From: Actinomycetota bacterium
GTDB lineage: Bacteria > Actinomycetota > Thermoleophilia > Miltoncostaeales > Miltoncostaeaceae
Length of the DNA: 64,000 nt
Assembly: GCA_963169235.1 (NCBI GenBank)
Contig: CAUJCX010000047.1
Span: 62,001-126,000 of the forward strand
Reading direction: 5' to 3'
The notes beneath the pieces were generated by a model that searched no databases, was not told the DNA's origin, and was given only the letters and a program-made list of their open reading frames with translations. The position numbers and the translations under genes are program-made. This document shows positions 43,059 to 51,357 of this stretch, in pieces. Numbering within the stretch: position 1 is the first letter of the stretch; each line of letters opens with the position of its first letter.

Positions 43059-44222
43059 GTGACAGGCCTGCGACAACCCGCGCGGCTCCGCACGATCACG
43101 CCGTTCGAGGTGATGGAGGTGCTGGACGCCGCCCAGCGCCTCGAGCGCGCGGGACACGACGTCATCCACCTGGAGGTGGGGGAGCCCGACTTCCCGACCC
43201 CCGGGCCCATCGTGGAGGCCGCCCGCGCGGCCCTCGACGACGCCGGCCTGGGGTACACCCCCGCCCTGGGTCTGCCGCCGCTGCGCGAGGCCATCGCGGG
43301 GCACTACCGCGACGCGTTCGGCGTCGATGTGGACCCCGCCCGGGTGGTGGTGACGCCGGGCTCGAGCGCCGCGCTGCTGCTGGCCATGGGCATGTACGCC
43401 GATGCCGGCGATCGTGTGCTGATGGCCGACCCCACGTACCCGTGCAACCGCCACTTCGCGACGTTCGTGGGCGGCGTGCCGGGCCTGGTGCCGACGGGAG
43501 CCGAGACCGGCTACCAGCTCACGCGCGCGCTCTTGGAGGACGCGTGGACACCCGACGTGTCGGCGGTGATCGTGGCGTCGCCGTCCAACCCCACCGGCAC
43601 GTGCGTGGATGCCGGCGAGGTGCGCGCCATCGCCGAGCTGTGCCGCCAACGGGGGGCCGCGCTGATCGTGGACGAGATCTACCAGGGGCTCGTGTACGGC
43701 CGGGACCCCGAGACCGCCCTCGCGGTGGCCCCCGACGCCGTGGTCATCTCGAGCTTCTCGAAGTACTTCCAGATGACGGGGTGGCGCCTGGGCTGGATGG
43801 TGGTGCCCGAGGACGCCGTGCGGGACGTCGAGAAGCTGGCGCAGAACCTTTACATCTGCGCGCCCACACCCGCGCAGCACGCCGCGCTGGCCGCGTTCGC
43901 GCCCGGGACCCTGGCGATCCTGGAGGAGCGCCGCGGCATCCTGGCCCAGCGTCGCGACGTGCTGCTGGACGCGCTGCCATCGACGGGCTTCCGCGTGCGC
44001 GTGCGCCCGGACGGGGCGTTCTACGTCTATTGCGACGTGTCCGGGGTGTGCGACGACAGCTTCGCGCTGGCCCACCGGCTGCTGCACGAGGCCCACGTGG
44101 CCCTCACGCCCGGGCGGGACTTCGGGTTCAACCGCCCCGGCGAGCACGTGCGCATCGCGTACACGCAGGACATCCCGCGCCTGCGCGAGGCGTGTGCCCG
44201 CATCCGGGCCGCGCTTGCGTAG
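43059..44222 (+). CDS. class I/II pyridoxal-phosphate aminotransferase
   Basis: A 387-residue fold type I aminotransferase. Signature segments are LEVGEPDFPTPGPI, GSSAALLLAM, VASPSNPTGT with the cofactor Asn, VDEIYQGL with Asp, and the PLP lysine in SSFSKYFQMTGWRLGW. The C-terminal Arg in EHVRIAYT binds the substrate carboxylate. It is aspartate-aminotransferase-like; preferred amino acid cannot be told. GTG at 43059 aligns with the family start; the longer reading from 42984 overlaps the divergent gene. Confidence 0.87.
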   Translation: MTGLRQPARLRTITPFEVMEVLDAAQRLERAGHDVIHLEVGEPDFPTPGPIVEAARAALDDAGLGYTPALGLPPLREAIAGHYRDAFGVDVDPARVVVTPGSSAALLLAMGMYADAGDRVLMADPTYPCNRHFATFVGGVPGLVPTGAETGYQLTRALLEDAWTPDVSAVIVASPSNPTGTCVDAGEVRAIAELCRQRGAALIVDEIYQGLVYGRDPETALAVAPDAVVISSFSKYFQMTGWRLGWMVVPEDAVRDVEKLAQNLYICAPTPAQHAALAAFAPGTLAILEERRGILAQRRDVLLDALPSTGFRVRVRPDGAFYVYCDVSGVCDDSFALAHRLLHEAHVALTPGRDFGFNRPGEHVRIAYTQDIPRLREACARIRAALA

Positions 44223-44264
44223 ATTCCCGCTCGTGACCATTCGGGCCAGGACGCAGAGGGGACG

Positions 44265-45230
44265 ATGACCGACACGGTACGCACCGCCGTCATCACGGGC
44301 TGGGGGGAGGCGCCGAGCGTGCACGACCTGCCGGCGCCGCACGAGGCGCCGGGACGCTCGCTGGTGCGGCTGGTCGCCGCCGCCGTCAACCCCGTGGACC
44401 TCGCGATCGGTTCGGGGCGCTTCTACATGCCCCTGCCCGAGCCGCCGTTCACCGCGGGGGTGGAGGCCGTCGGCCACGTCGTGCAGTCGCACACGCTTGC
44501 GCCCGGCAGCCTGGTGTGGTGCCTGCGCCCGGACGCCGGGTGCTGGGCCGAGACGTTCAGCGCGCCCGACGACGCCCTGGTGCCCGTCGCGTCCGACGTC
44601 GACCCCGTCACCGCGGCCGCGATGGGCGTCGCGGGGCTGGCCGGGTGGATGCCGGTGGTGACGCGCGGCGGCCTGGCGATGGGCGAGACCGTGGTGGTGC
44701 TGGGCGCCACCGGCGTGGCGGGGCAGGTGGCGCTGCAGGCCGCGCGCGCCCGCGGCGCGGGCCGGGTGGTGGCAGTGGGCCGCAACGCCGAGCGCCTTGA
44801 GGGCCTGCGGCGCTTCGGCGTGGACGACATCCTGGCCATCGACGACGGCGACGACCTGGCGGGCCGCATCTCGGCCGCGTGCCCCGAGCGGGTCAACCTG
44901 GTGATCGACATGCTGTGGGGCGAGGCGGTGGCGGCCTGCATCCCCGCGATGGCGGTGGGTGGCCGCATCGTGCAGGTGGGCAGCGCGTCCGGTCAGACCG
45001 CCGTGCTGCCAGGCGGGCCGCTGCGGGGCGGGCGCCTCGACATCCGCGGCTTCAGCGTGTTCTCCGAGCACGCCACCAGCGTCGCCATCGCCCACGCCGA
45101 CCTCACCCGGGCGGCGGCGGAGGGCGCCGTGGGCGTGCCGGTGCGCGAGATCGCGTTCGACGACGTGACCGAGGCCTGGGAGGAGCAGCGGGCCGGGACG
45201 GCGGGCGTCAAACTGGTGCTGACGGCGTAG
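44265..45230 (+). CDS. zinc-independent quinone-oxidoreductase-like MDR protein
   Basis: A 321-residue medium-chain dehydrogenase/reductase. N-terminal GroES-like domain (VRLVAAAVNPVDLAIGSG) and a Rossmann domain with VVVLGATGVAGQVALQAARARGAGRVVAVGR are clear. The structural and catalytic zinc cysteines of alcohol dehydrogenases are absent, so an NADPH:quinone or enoyl reductase type is likely. GAGGGG lies 3 bases before ATG 44265. A strong hairpin follows the stop. Confidence 0.83.
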   Translation: MTDTVRTAVITGWGEAPSVHDLPAPHEAPGRSLVRLVAAAVNPVDLAIGSGRFYMPLPEPPFTAGVEAVGHVVQSHTLAPGSLVWCLRPDAGCWAETFSAPDDALVPVASDVDPVTAAAMGVAGLAGWMPVVTRGGLAMGETVVVLGATGVAGQVALQAARARGAGRVVAVGRNAERLEGLRRFGVDDILAIDDGDDLAGRISAACPERVNLVIDMLWGEAVAACIPAMAVGGRIVQVGSASGQTAVLPGGPLRGGRLDIRGFSVFSEHATSVAIAHADLTRAAAEGAVGVPVREIAFDDVTEAWEEQRAGTAGVKLVLTA

Positions 45231-45252
45231 GGCGGGCGGCCCGCAGAACGCG

Positions 45253-45288
45253 TGAGGGCCCGGCGTCGCGGTGGACGCCGGGCCCTCA
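45253..45288. terminator. bidirectional hairpin terminator
   Basis: TGAGGGCCCGGCGTC (45253-45267) pairs perfectly over 15 bp with GACGCCGGGCCCTCA (45274-45288), with a 6-base loop. It lies between the end of the oxidoreductase gene and the 3' end of the tRNA. No T-run, as often in actinobacteria. Confidence 0.8.
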
Positions 45289-45290
45289 TA

Positions 45291-45362
45291 CTCCTCGGGT
45301 AGGACTCGAACCTACAACCCCTCGGTTAACAGCCGAGTGCTCTACCATTGAGCTACCGAGGA
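45291..45362 (-). tRNA. tRNA-Asn (anticodon GTT)
   Basis: Read on the - strand it folds as a cloverleaf of 72 nt. The acceptor TCCTCGG pairs with CCGAGGA, the D arm is GCTC/GAGC, the anticodon stem CTCGG/CCGAG encloses loop CTGTTAA with anticodon GTT, and the T arm is GTAGG/CCTAC with TTCGAGT. Discriminator G. CCA is not encoded. A 15-bp hairpin follows its 3' end. Confidence 0.95.
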
Positions 45363-45417
45363 TCGCTCCGGGCAGTCTATCGGACGGCACCCGGTCGGGA
45401 TCAAGTGCCGGGGCACG

Positions 45418-46083
45418 TCACCCGGCGCGGCGCACGAACGCGTGGCGGTGGATCTCGCTTCCCCGCTCGTCGGGACGCCCCTCGAAACGCACGCTCTCGC
45501 GCGCGTGGCGCCAGCCGGTCTCGGTCATCTCGGCCACCAGCTCGCCGGCGGCGGGTCGCCGCGGGTCGGTGATGACGACGCGCCCGCCGGGGGCGGCGAG
45601 GCGGGCGATCAGGGGAGCCAGCTGCCGGGGGTGGCGGTTCTCGTAGAGGATGTCGGCGCCCATCACCAGGTCGAACGGGCCCCGCTCAAAGAGCTCCGGC
45701 GGGGGACAGGACCAGTCGGCCACCATGGTGTCCAGCTCCCCGGCGCCCGCGTCGCGGGCGTTGGCCCGGGCGAACGCGAGGGCGTCGGGGTACCAGTCGG
45801 TGGCCAGCACGTGCGCGCCGCCCGCGAGGGCCACCAGCGACGGCAGGGCCAGGCCGGCGCCCAGCTCGACCACCCGCAGACCCGCGAGGTCTTCCCCGGC
45901 GCACCACTCGGCCAGCATGCGGCCGCTGGGCCACAGGTCGGCCCAGTACGGCAGGCGCTCGTCGCGCGCGTACTCGTCCTCGTCGATGAGGTCCTCGGCC
46001 GAGCGCGGGTGGGTCACCGCGACGGTGAGCCCGCCCACGGCGATGCGCTCGGTGATCACGTCGTATCCGTCGGGCAGCGGCAT
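45418..46083 (-). CDS. class I SAM-dependent methyltransferase, METTL16-20/21-like (protein lysine type)
   Basis: A 221-residue methyltransferase. LPYWADLWPSGRMLAEW precedes motif I VVELGAGLALPSLVALAGGAHVLATDW, then MVADWSCP and DLVMGADILYENRH. The P-Y-W-x-x-L-W-x-S pattern and D-I-L-Y-E are shared with ETF-beta lysine methyltransferase and nicotinamide-type relatives, so a protein substrate is plausible, not proven. ATG 46083 is chosen; GTG 46095 is possible. A TAACGT box lies 10 bases upstream. Confidence 0.75.
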   Translation of the reverse strand: MPLPDGYDVITERIAVGGLTVAVTHPRSAEDLIDEDEYARDERLPYWADLWPSGRMLAEWCAGEDLAGLRVVELGAGLALPSLVALAGGAHVLATDWYPDALAFARANARDAGAGELDTMVADWSCPPPELFERGPFDLVMGADILYENRHPRQLAPLIARLAAPGGRVVITDPRRPAAGELVAEMTETGWRHARESVRFEGRPDERGSEIHRHAFVRRAG

Positions 46084-46177
46084 CGGCGTCCGCACGTTAG
46101 CGACGAGGCTCGACCCGGGGCCTCGGGATTGCTAGCCTCCACCGGTCGCCGACAGAGCTGCACGCGAGGAGTGAGAG

Positions 46178-46528
46178 ATGGCCGACGAGGTCGAGGAAGT
46201 CACCGAGGTCGACGAGAGCGTCGCCGAAGAGGTGGAGGAAGGCGCCCCCAACGCGCCGGACGACCTGGCCGATGCCGGCGAGGTCGACATCACCGCCACC
46301 GCGGTGGAGGCGCCCCCCGGCGCGCGCGTGGCGAAGGTGTACCTGTGCGAGCGCGGTCACCGCACCATGACCCTGTGGGGCAAGGTGCCCGAGGTGTGCC
46401 AGGCGCGCCCGACCCGCCACGGTGGCGTCTGCGGCCTGCCGATCTACCACATGACCGAGCTGCCCGAGCAGGTGCAGAAGGCGCTCAACCCGCTGAAGGC
46501 GTCCAAAAAGAAGGCCGGCAAGAAGTAG
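46178..46528 (+). CDS. small acidic protein with a Cys/His motif
   Basis: A 116-residue protein in three parts: an acidic N-terminus of ~50 residues (DEVEEVTEVDESVAEEVEEG), a possible zinc knuckle (YLCERGHRTMTLWGKVPEVC, later GGVCGLP) and a Lys-rich tail (ASKKKAGKK). The C-x3-H...C...C spacing faintly recalls RbpA-type RNA-polymerase-binding proteins, but I am not confident. GAGGAG lies 6 bases before ATG 46178, a good ribosome site. A hairpin terminator follows. Confidence 0.65.
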   Translation: MADEVEEVTEVDESVAEEVEEGAPNAPDDLADAGEVDITATAVEAPPGARVAKVYLCERGHRTMTLWGKVPEVCQARPTRHGGVCGLPIYHMTELPEQVQKALNPLKASKKKAGKK

Positions 46529-46554
46529 GCGGCCCCGCCATCGCACGTTCGCCC

Positions 46555-46581
46555 CGAGGGCCCGCATCGCGCGGGCCCTCG
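46555..46581 (+). terminator. hairpin terminator
   Basis: CGAGGGCCCGC (46555-46565) pairs perfectly with GCGGGCCCTCG (46571-46581) around a 5-base loop, 26 bases after the stop at 46528. Confidence 0.65.
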
Positions 46582-46625
46582 GCGTTTGACGGGACCGTCT
46601 CCCCCCGACGAGGAGTGCACCAGGC

Positions 46626-46919
46626 ATGCTGCGCGTCGACGTGACGGGTGATTGCCCGCGGGGGCTCGCGTTCGACCCGACGGGCGAGCTGGACGCTCGA
46701 GCGCGCGCGGACGGGCTGTGGGAGGGCGATCCGGACTACGGACCTTCGGACGTAGGTGAAGGCCCGAGCGTCAGCATCACGCTGATCGTTCCCCCCGCGG
46801 CAGGCGCGAACGGCGCCGACCGCGAGGCATTCGCGTGGCGGTGGCTCCTCACGACCCTCGATGACATGGGCATCGACACTGCTGGTGCCGCCCTCTGGCG
46901 TTTCGGGGACGCCCACTGA
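46626..46919 (+). CDS. hypothetical 97-residue protein
   Basis: A 97-residue acidic protein, MLRVDVTGDCPRGLAFDPTG at the start and FAWRWLLTTLDDMGIDTAGAALWRFG near the end. It has no membrane helix and no recognised family. AGGAG lies 10 bases before the ATG, longer than ideal. Base composition is slightly less GC-rich than neighbours. The region after it, to 47209, holds no gene I can support. Confidence 0.5.
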   Translation: MLRVDVTGDCPRGLAFDPTGELDARARADGLWEGDPDYGPSDVGEGPSVSITLIVPPAAGANGADREAFAWRWLLTTLDDMGIDTAGAALWRFGDAH

Positions 46920-47209
46920 CCGACCGCGCCCGCGGGCACCGCACCCCCGCCGAATACGAACATGACACCGTCAGTGCCGCATGACCGTGTGTCCACCCGA
47001 AGGGGGCAGCTGCCAGGTGCTCCGTAAGGCTTCGGCGTATCTGTCGCAGGCGAACCTGCGCCTGGGTGGCTCCCCAAAGTGACCTACCCACTCGTCCGGA
47101 TCGTGACGGCGTTCTCGACCGCGGGTTGGGCTCGTTTTGCGTCTCGGTGGTGCGGGGTCGTGCCCAGCGGGCACTGCCCGTTGGTGGTGCCGAGGGGTGT
47201 GCTTACCAC

Positions 47210-49000
47210 CTACGCGGAGGCCTCCGCGATCATCCGCTCCATCTCGGCGAACCCGGCGTCCCAGGCGTCCGGCGCGGCGATGTCGACGCCCAGGGGTGCC
47301 AGCAGCTCGGCGGGCGCGCCGGAGCCGCCGCGGCCCAGGAACTGCATGTAGCGGGCCCCGAACTCGGGACCCTCCTGGCGGTAGCGGGCGTACAAGGCCA
47401 GGGTCACCAGGTGCGCGAACACGTACGCGTACGTATAGAAGCGGGTCGAGATGAAGTGGGGGATGTACGACCAGCCCAGGCGGTACCCGTCGGGCAGGTC
47501 CATGGCGTCGCCGTAGTACGCCCGGTTGCACTCCATCCAGATCTCCGACAGGCGATCCGCGGTCAGCGTCTGCCCCTCGGCGCGTGCCGCGTACGCCCGC
47601 TGCTCATACCGGGCGAGCACGGTCTGGCGGAACACCGTGGCGAACGCGCCCTCCACGCGCTCGCACACCAGGGCCCGGCGGGTGCCCGCGTCGGTCTCGG
47701 TGGCAAGCAGATGATCGAACGTCACCAGCTCGGCGAACGTCGACGGCACCTCCGCCAACGCCAGCCCCGTGTGGGTCGACAGCGCGGTCTGGTCGCGGTT
47801 GGACAGCGTGAAGTGCATGCCGTGGCCAAGCTCGTGGGCCAGCGTCATGACGTCGTTCATCTGGTCGGTGTAGTTCATCAGCACGTACGGGCGGGCGTCC
47901 TGGGCCACCGACGCGCAGAACGCCCCGCCCCGCTTTCCGGCGCGCGGCTCGGCGTCCACCCGGCGCTCGTCGAAGAACCCGCGGGCGATGCCCGCGATGT
48001 CGGGCGAGAAGCGCCCGAACGACGTGTCGATGATGCGCTGCGCCTCGTCGTAGCGCACGGCGCGGGCATCGCCGAGGGGGGCGTACTGGTCCCACAGCTC
48101 CAGGCGGTCGAGCCCCAGCAGCGTCGCCTTGGCACGGAACCAGCGCTGCGCCAGGTCGTAGTGGCGCTCCACCGCGGCCATCATGTTGCCCACCACGTCT
48201 CGGTCGAGCTCGTTGCGCAGGTGCGTCGGATCCATCGGGTCGCCGTGGCCCCGCAGGCGGTCCATCGCCAGGCGGTCGCCCACCAGCGTGTCGTAGCAGT
48301 GCGCCAGCGTCGGCGTGTGCGGCTCGAGCGCCGCGTACAGCGTCTCAAGCGCCCGGCGGCGCACCGCGCGATCGTCGTTGCGCACGTACGCCAGCAGCCG
48401 GTCGACGGTGTGCGGGGTCTCGCCGTCGCCGGGGTCGAACGGCACCTCCAGGGTGGAGACCACCTGCGAGAAGAGCGTCTGCCACGCCGACGCCGCGGCC
48501 GGGCTGCGCTCGGACAGCATGCGCTCCTCGGGCTCCGACAGCGTGAACGGCGCGAACCGGCGCAGCGACACGAGGTGATGTCGGTCGCGGGCCACCTCCG
48601 GCGCGTCCGCCACGGCCTGGGCCTTGGCGTCGTCCACGTCGAGCCACTCCAGCTCGAAGAATCGCAACAGGTTGCCGGCCTCCACCATGCCCTGGTCCAT
48701 CGCCGTCGACAGGTCGCGGTTCTCCTCGGCCGTCACGTCCACCGACTCGCGCAGGTGCGCGTACGAGCCCACGCGCGACAGCAGGTTGTCGATGCCGGCC
48801 AGCTCGGCCAGCGCCGCGGCCATCGCGGGTCCGTCCAGGTCGGCCACGCGGCCGCGGTAGCGCTCGGCGAACGCGCGGCAGCGGTCGAGGCCCTCGGCCA
48901 GCCCGGCACGGGCGGCGGCGGCGTCGGCGGCCAGGGGGGAGAGATCCCAGTGCACCCCGGCGGCGTTGGGTTCGTTGGTGGTGGAGGCGTCGGTCGTCAT
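47210..49000 (-). CDS. pepF: oligoendopeptidase F (M3 family)
   Basis: A 596-residue zinc metallopeptidase. The active-site motif is TLAHELGHGMHF (H-E-x-x-H), with the distal Glu in LAEVPSTFAEL about 30 residues on, and the C-terminal YIPHFISTRFYTYAYVFAHLVTLALY matches the PepF substrate-binding region. It cleaves oligopeptides in the cytoplasm. Length is normal for the family. It starts 35 bases after the end of the PHP gene. Confidence 0.95.
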   Translation of the reverse strand: MTTDASTTNEPNAAGVHWDLSPLAADAAAARAGLAEGLDRCRAFAERYRGRVADLDGPAMAAALAELAGIDNLLSRVGSYAHLRESVDVTAEENRDLSTAMDQGMVEAGNLLRFFELEWLDVDDAKAQAVADAPEVARDRHHLVSLRRFAPFTLSEPEERMLSERSPAAASAWQTLFSQVVSTLEVPFDPGDGETPHTVDRLLAYVRNDDRAVRRRALETLYAALEPHTPTLAHCYDTLVGDRLAMDRLRGHGDPMDPTHLRNELDRDVVGNMMAAVERHYDLAQRWFRAKATLLGLDRLELWDQYAPLGDARAVRYDEAQRIIDTSFGRFSPDIAGIARGFFDERRVDAEPRAGKRGGAFCASVAQDARPYVLMNYTDQMNDVMTLAHELGHGMHFTLSNRDQTALSTHTGLALAEVPSTFAELVTFDHLLATETDAGTRRALVCERVEGAFATVFRQTVLARYEQRAYAARAEGQTLTADRLSEIWMECNRAYYGDAMDLPDGYRLGWSYIPHFISTRFYTYAYVFAHLVTLALYARYRQEGPEFGARYMQFLGRGGSGAPAELLAPLGVDIAAPDAWDAGFAEMERMIAEASA

Positions 49001-49035
49001 GCCCCGAGCCTACCGCGCGGCGCCGGGGGTGACGG

Positions 49036-49866
49036 CTACGCGGGGATGCGCTCGAGCAGCGCGTCGGCGGCGTCGGGGTCGAGCGGCGGATCGCCCGTGT
49101 CGCCGGGCTCCACGCCGTCGCCGGGCCGGTGGTAGTCGGACCCGCCGCAGGCCACCAGCCCGAACGCCCGGGCCAGGCGCGCGTACTCGCGCCGGCGCAC
49201 CGCGTCGTGCTCGGGCCGGTGCACCTCGATGCCCGCAAGGCCGCGCGCGGCCAGCCGCTGCACGGCCGACGTCAGGTGCCGCGCGGGCAGGCCCATCGAC
49301 GCGGGATGCGCCAGCACGGCGGCCCCGCCCGAGTCGCGGATGAGGGCCAGCGCCTCGGTGGGCGTGGGGGCGTCGTAGCCCACGTACGCGGGCCCGTGGT
49401 CGCCGAGGTACTGGTCGAACGCCTGGCGGCGGCTGGAGCAATGGCCGGCGGCGACGAGCGCGTCGGCGATGTGGGGGCGGCCCACGTTGCCCCCCGCACG
49501 GGCCATCACGTCGCCCAGGTCGATGGGCGCGCCCAGCTCGGCGAGCGCGTCCACGATGCGGGCGGCGCGGTCGGTGCGTGCCGCCCGTGCGGCGGCCAGG
49601 TGCTCGCCCAGGGGCTGTGGGGAGGGGGACGGGAAGTACGCCAGCATGTGCAGGCTGCCGCGGGGCACGCGCACGCTCAGCTCGACCCCGGGGACCACGC
49701 GCACCCCGGCCTCCTGTCCGGCGGCCATGGCCTCGGCCACCCCGTCCATGGTGTCGTGGTCGGTGAGCGCCAGCACCCGCACGCCCCGCGCGGCGGCCCG
49801 GCGCACCAGCTCGGCGGGGGCGTGGTCGCCGTCGGACGCCGTGGAGTGCGTGTGGAGGTCGATCAC
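49036..49866 (-). CDS. PHP-domain phosphoesterase (YciV/RNase AM-like)
   Basis: A 276-residue PHP-domain protein. Metal motifs are DLHTHSTASDG at the N-terminus (H-x-H), LTDHDTMDG, VPGVELSV and C-terminal GSDYHRPG. This pattern matches YciV-type 3',5'-nucleoside bisphosphate phosphatases and 5'-3' exoribonucleases, so RNA or nucleotide turnover is likely. GTG 49866 overlaps the YbaN-like gene by 4 bases. Confidence 0.87.
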   Translation of the reverse strand: MIDLHTHSTASDGDHAPAELVRRAAARGVRVLALTDHDTMDGVAEAMAAGQEAGVRVVPGVELSVRVPRGSLHMLAYFPSPSPQPLGEHLAAARAARTDRAARIVDALAELGAPIDLGDVMARAGGNVGRPHIADALVAAGHCSSRRQAFDQYLGDHGPAYVGYDAPTPTEALALIRDSGGAAVLAHPASMGLPARHLTSAVQRLAARGLAGIEVHRPEHDAVRRREYARLARAFGLVACGGSDYHRPGDGVEPGDTGDPPLDPDAADALLERIPA

Positions 49867-50297
49867 CCCGCGACGGTGCGCGCGGGGGCCACCTCGGGCC
49901 GGGGTTCGGGGCGCGTGACGATCCACACGGCGCACGCCGCGGTGACGATCAGCGCGATCACCGCCCCGGCGCGCGGCGCCTGCCACCACGCCACCGCGTC
50001 CGACGCGGCCATGGTGGCCACCGCCAGCGCCTTGGTGGGACGCGACACGGCGCGCTCGGTCTGCCACCGCACGATGACGGGGCCAAGCACGCGGTGCGAC
50101 ACGATGCGCTGGTGCAGCGCGGCCGACCCGCGGGCCGCGCAGAACACGGCGGCCAGCGCGAACGGCGTGGTGGGGAGCAGCGGCACGAACACGCCGACGA
50201 GGGCGATCACCAGCAGCACGTGCGCGGCGGCCCACCACACCAGGCGCACCGAGCGGCGCGCGCTCACCCGCGGCGGGGGCGCAACGTCAGCCGACAC
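49863..50297 (-). CDS. YbaN/DUF454 family membrane protein
   Basis: A 144-residue protein with about three or four hydrophobic segments. LVWWAAAHVLLVIALVGVFVPLLPTTPFALAAVFCAARGS matches the DUF454 signature (G-x-x-G-x-x-L-P-x-L-P-T-T-P-F). The function is unknown. It overlaps the cysH end by 11 bases and the PHP gene start by 4, so the three are probably co-transcribed. Confidence 0.85.
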   Translation of the reverse strand: MSADVAPPPRVSARRSVRLVWWAAAHVLLVIALVGVFVPLLPTTPFALAAVFCAARGSAALHQRIVSHRVLGPVIVRWQTERAVSRPTKALAVATMAASDAVAWWQAPRAGAVIALIVTAACAVWIVTRPEPRPEVAPARTVAG

Positions 50298-50997
50298 GGG
50301 GAAGGTGCAGGCCGCACTCGGTCTTGGCGGTGCCGGCCCAGCGGCCGCTGCGGGGATCGTCGCCCGGCGCGACGGGGCTCGTGCACGGCACGCAGCCGAT
50401 GGACGGGTAGCCCTGGTCGTGCAGCGGGTTGTACGGGATGTCGTGCGCGAACAGGTAGCCCTTCACGTCCTCGTCGCTCCACGCCACCAACGGCTGCACC
50501 TTCACGATGCCGCGGGCCTCGTCCCACTCCACCGCCCGCGCGCCCTCGCGGGTGGCGCTCTGGGCGCGGCGGATGCCGGTGATCCAGGCGTCCGACCCCT
50601 CCAACGCACGCTCAAGCGGCAGCACCTTGCGCAGAAAACAGCAGCGGTCGGGGTCGCGCTCCCACAGCGCAGGACCCTCGGCGGCCTCCTGCTGGGCGGG
50701 CGTGTGCTCGGCCCGGAAGCTCTCTAGCGTGAGGCCGTACCGCTCCACCAGGCGGTCGCGCGTGGCGTACGTCTCGGGGAACAGCAGCTCGGTGTCGAGC
50801 TCGACCACGCGCACCGCATCGGCGTGCGGACGCGTCATGTGGATGAGCACCGACGACTGCTGCTGCCACGAGCACGTCAGCACCAAGCGGCCCGCGAACT
50901 GCTCGGCCGCCCAGGCCAGCACGTCTTCCGCCGGCGCGCCGTCCAGCCGGTCGGCCGCGGCGCGTACATCGTCGGGAGTCATGACCGCGCGTGCCAT
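50287..50997 (-). CDS. cysH: assimilatory adenylyl-sulfate (APS/PAPS) reductase
   Basis: A 236-residue protein. The [4Fe-4S]-type cysteines are a CC pair in DRCCFLRKVLPL and a C-x2-C in GCVPCTSP, plus the catalytic C-terminal ECGLHLP. The CC...CxxC pattern indicates an iron-sulfur APS reductase rather than the cluster-free PAPS type. WITGIRRAQSATR is the nucleotide-binding loop. It reduces activated sulfate to sulfite. No other sulfate genes are adjacent. ATG 50997 has a TAACGT box 6 bases upstream. Confidence 0.9.
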   Translation of the reverse strand: MARAVMTPDDVRAAADRLDGAPAEDVLAWAAEQFAGRLVLTCSWQQQSSVLIHMTRPHADAVRVVELDTELLFPETYATRDRLVERYGLTLESFRAEHTPAQQEAAEGPALWERDPDRCCFLRKVLPLERALEGSDAWITGIRRAQSATREGARAVEWDEARGIVKVQPLVAWSDEDVKGYLFAHDIPYNPLHDQGYPSIGCVPCTSPVAPGDDPRSGRWAGTAKTECGLHLPRVG

Positions 50998-51003
50998 GAA
51001 CCC

Positions 51004-51009
51004 ACGTTA
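51004..51009 (-). promoter_or_regulatory. leaderless-type -10 box of cysH
   Basis: TAACGT on the - strand, 6 bases before the cysH ATG. It overlaps the + strand box at 51008 by 2 bases. Confidence 0.55.
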
Positions 51010-51013
51010 TCAT
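51008..51013 (+). promoter_or_regulatory. leaderless-type -10 box of the SUI1-like gene
   Basis: TATCAT, 8 bases before the GTG at 51022. It overlaps the cysH box on the other strand. Confidence 0.5.
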
Positions 51014-51021
51014 CGGTATCC

Positions 51022-51357
51022 GTGATGCCGTCCTCCCGCCGCCACGACGACGTGTCCCGCGTCTACAGCACCGACGGCGGACGGGTGCGCGACGAGCCCC
51101 AGGCGCGGGCCGCGACGCCCGCGGGCGACGGCATCGTGCGGGTGTCGCGCACGTCGGCGGGGCGCAAGGGCAAGACCGTCACGCTGGTCACCGGGCTTCC
51201 CCGCGCCGACGTCGACCGCGTGGCCAAGGAGCTGAAGCGGCTGTGCGGCGCCGGCGGTGCGGTGAAGGACGGCGTCGTCGAGATCCAAGGCGACCACCGC
51301 GACCAGGTGCAGGCGCGCCTGGAGCGCGACTACCGGGTCAAGCGCTCCGGGGGCTGA
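51022..51357 (+). CDS. SUI1/YciH-type translation initiation factor
   Basis: A 111-residue protein of the eIF1/SUI1 superfamily. The conserved core is RTSAGRKGKTVTLVTGLPRADVDRVAKELKRLCGAGGAVKDGVVEIQGDHRDQVQARL, including the 'K-G-K-x-V-T' and 'G-G-x-V-K-x-G-x-I-x-x-Q-G-D' motifs. In bacteria YciH influences start-codon fidelity, but is dispensable. GTG 51022 or ATG 51025 are both possible. It converges on the ppx gene with a 20-base overlap. Confidence 0.9.
   Translation: MMPSSRRHDDVSRVYSTDGGRVRDEPQARAATPAGDGIVRVSRTSAGRKGKTVTLVTGLPRADVDRVAKELKRLCGAGGAVKDGVVEIQGDHRDQVQARLERDYRVKRSGG

Noticed and set aside
46920-47209. Coding region between the 97-residue protein and pepF
   Set aside because: Several short frames exist on both strands, but none has a ribosome site, conserved motif or consistent codon pattern.
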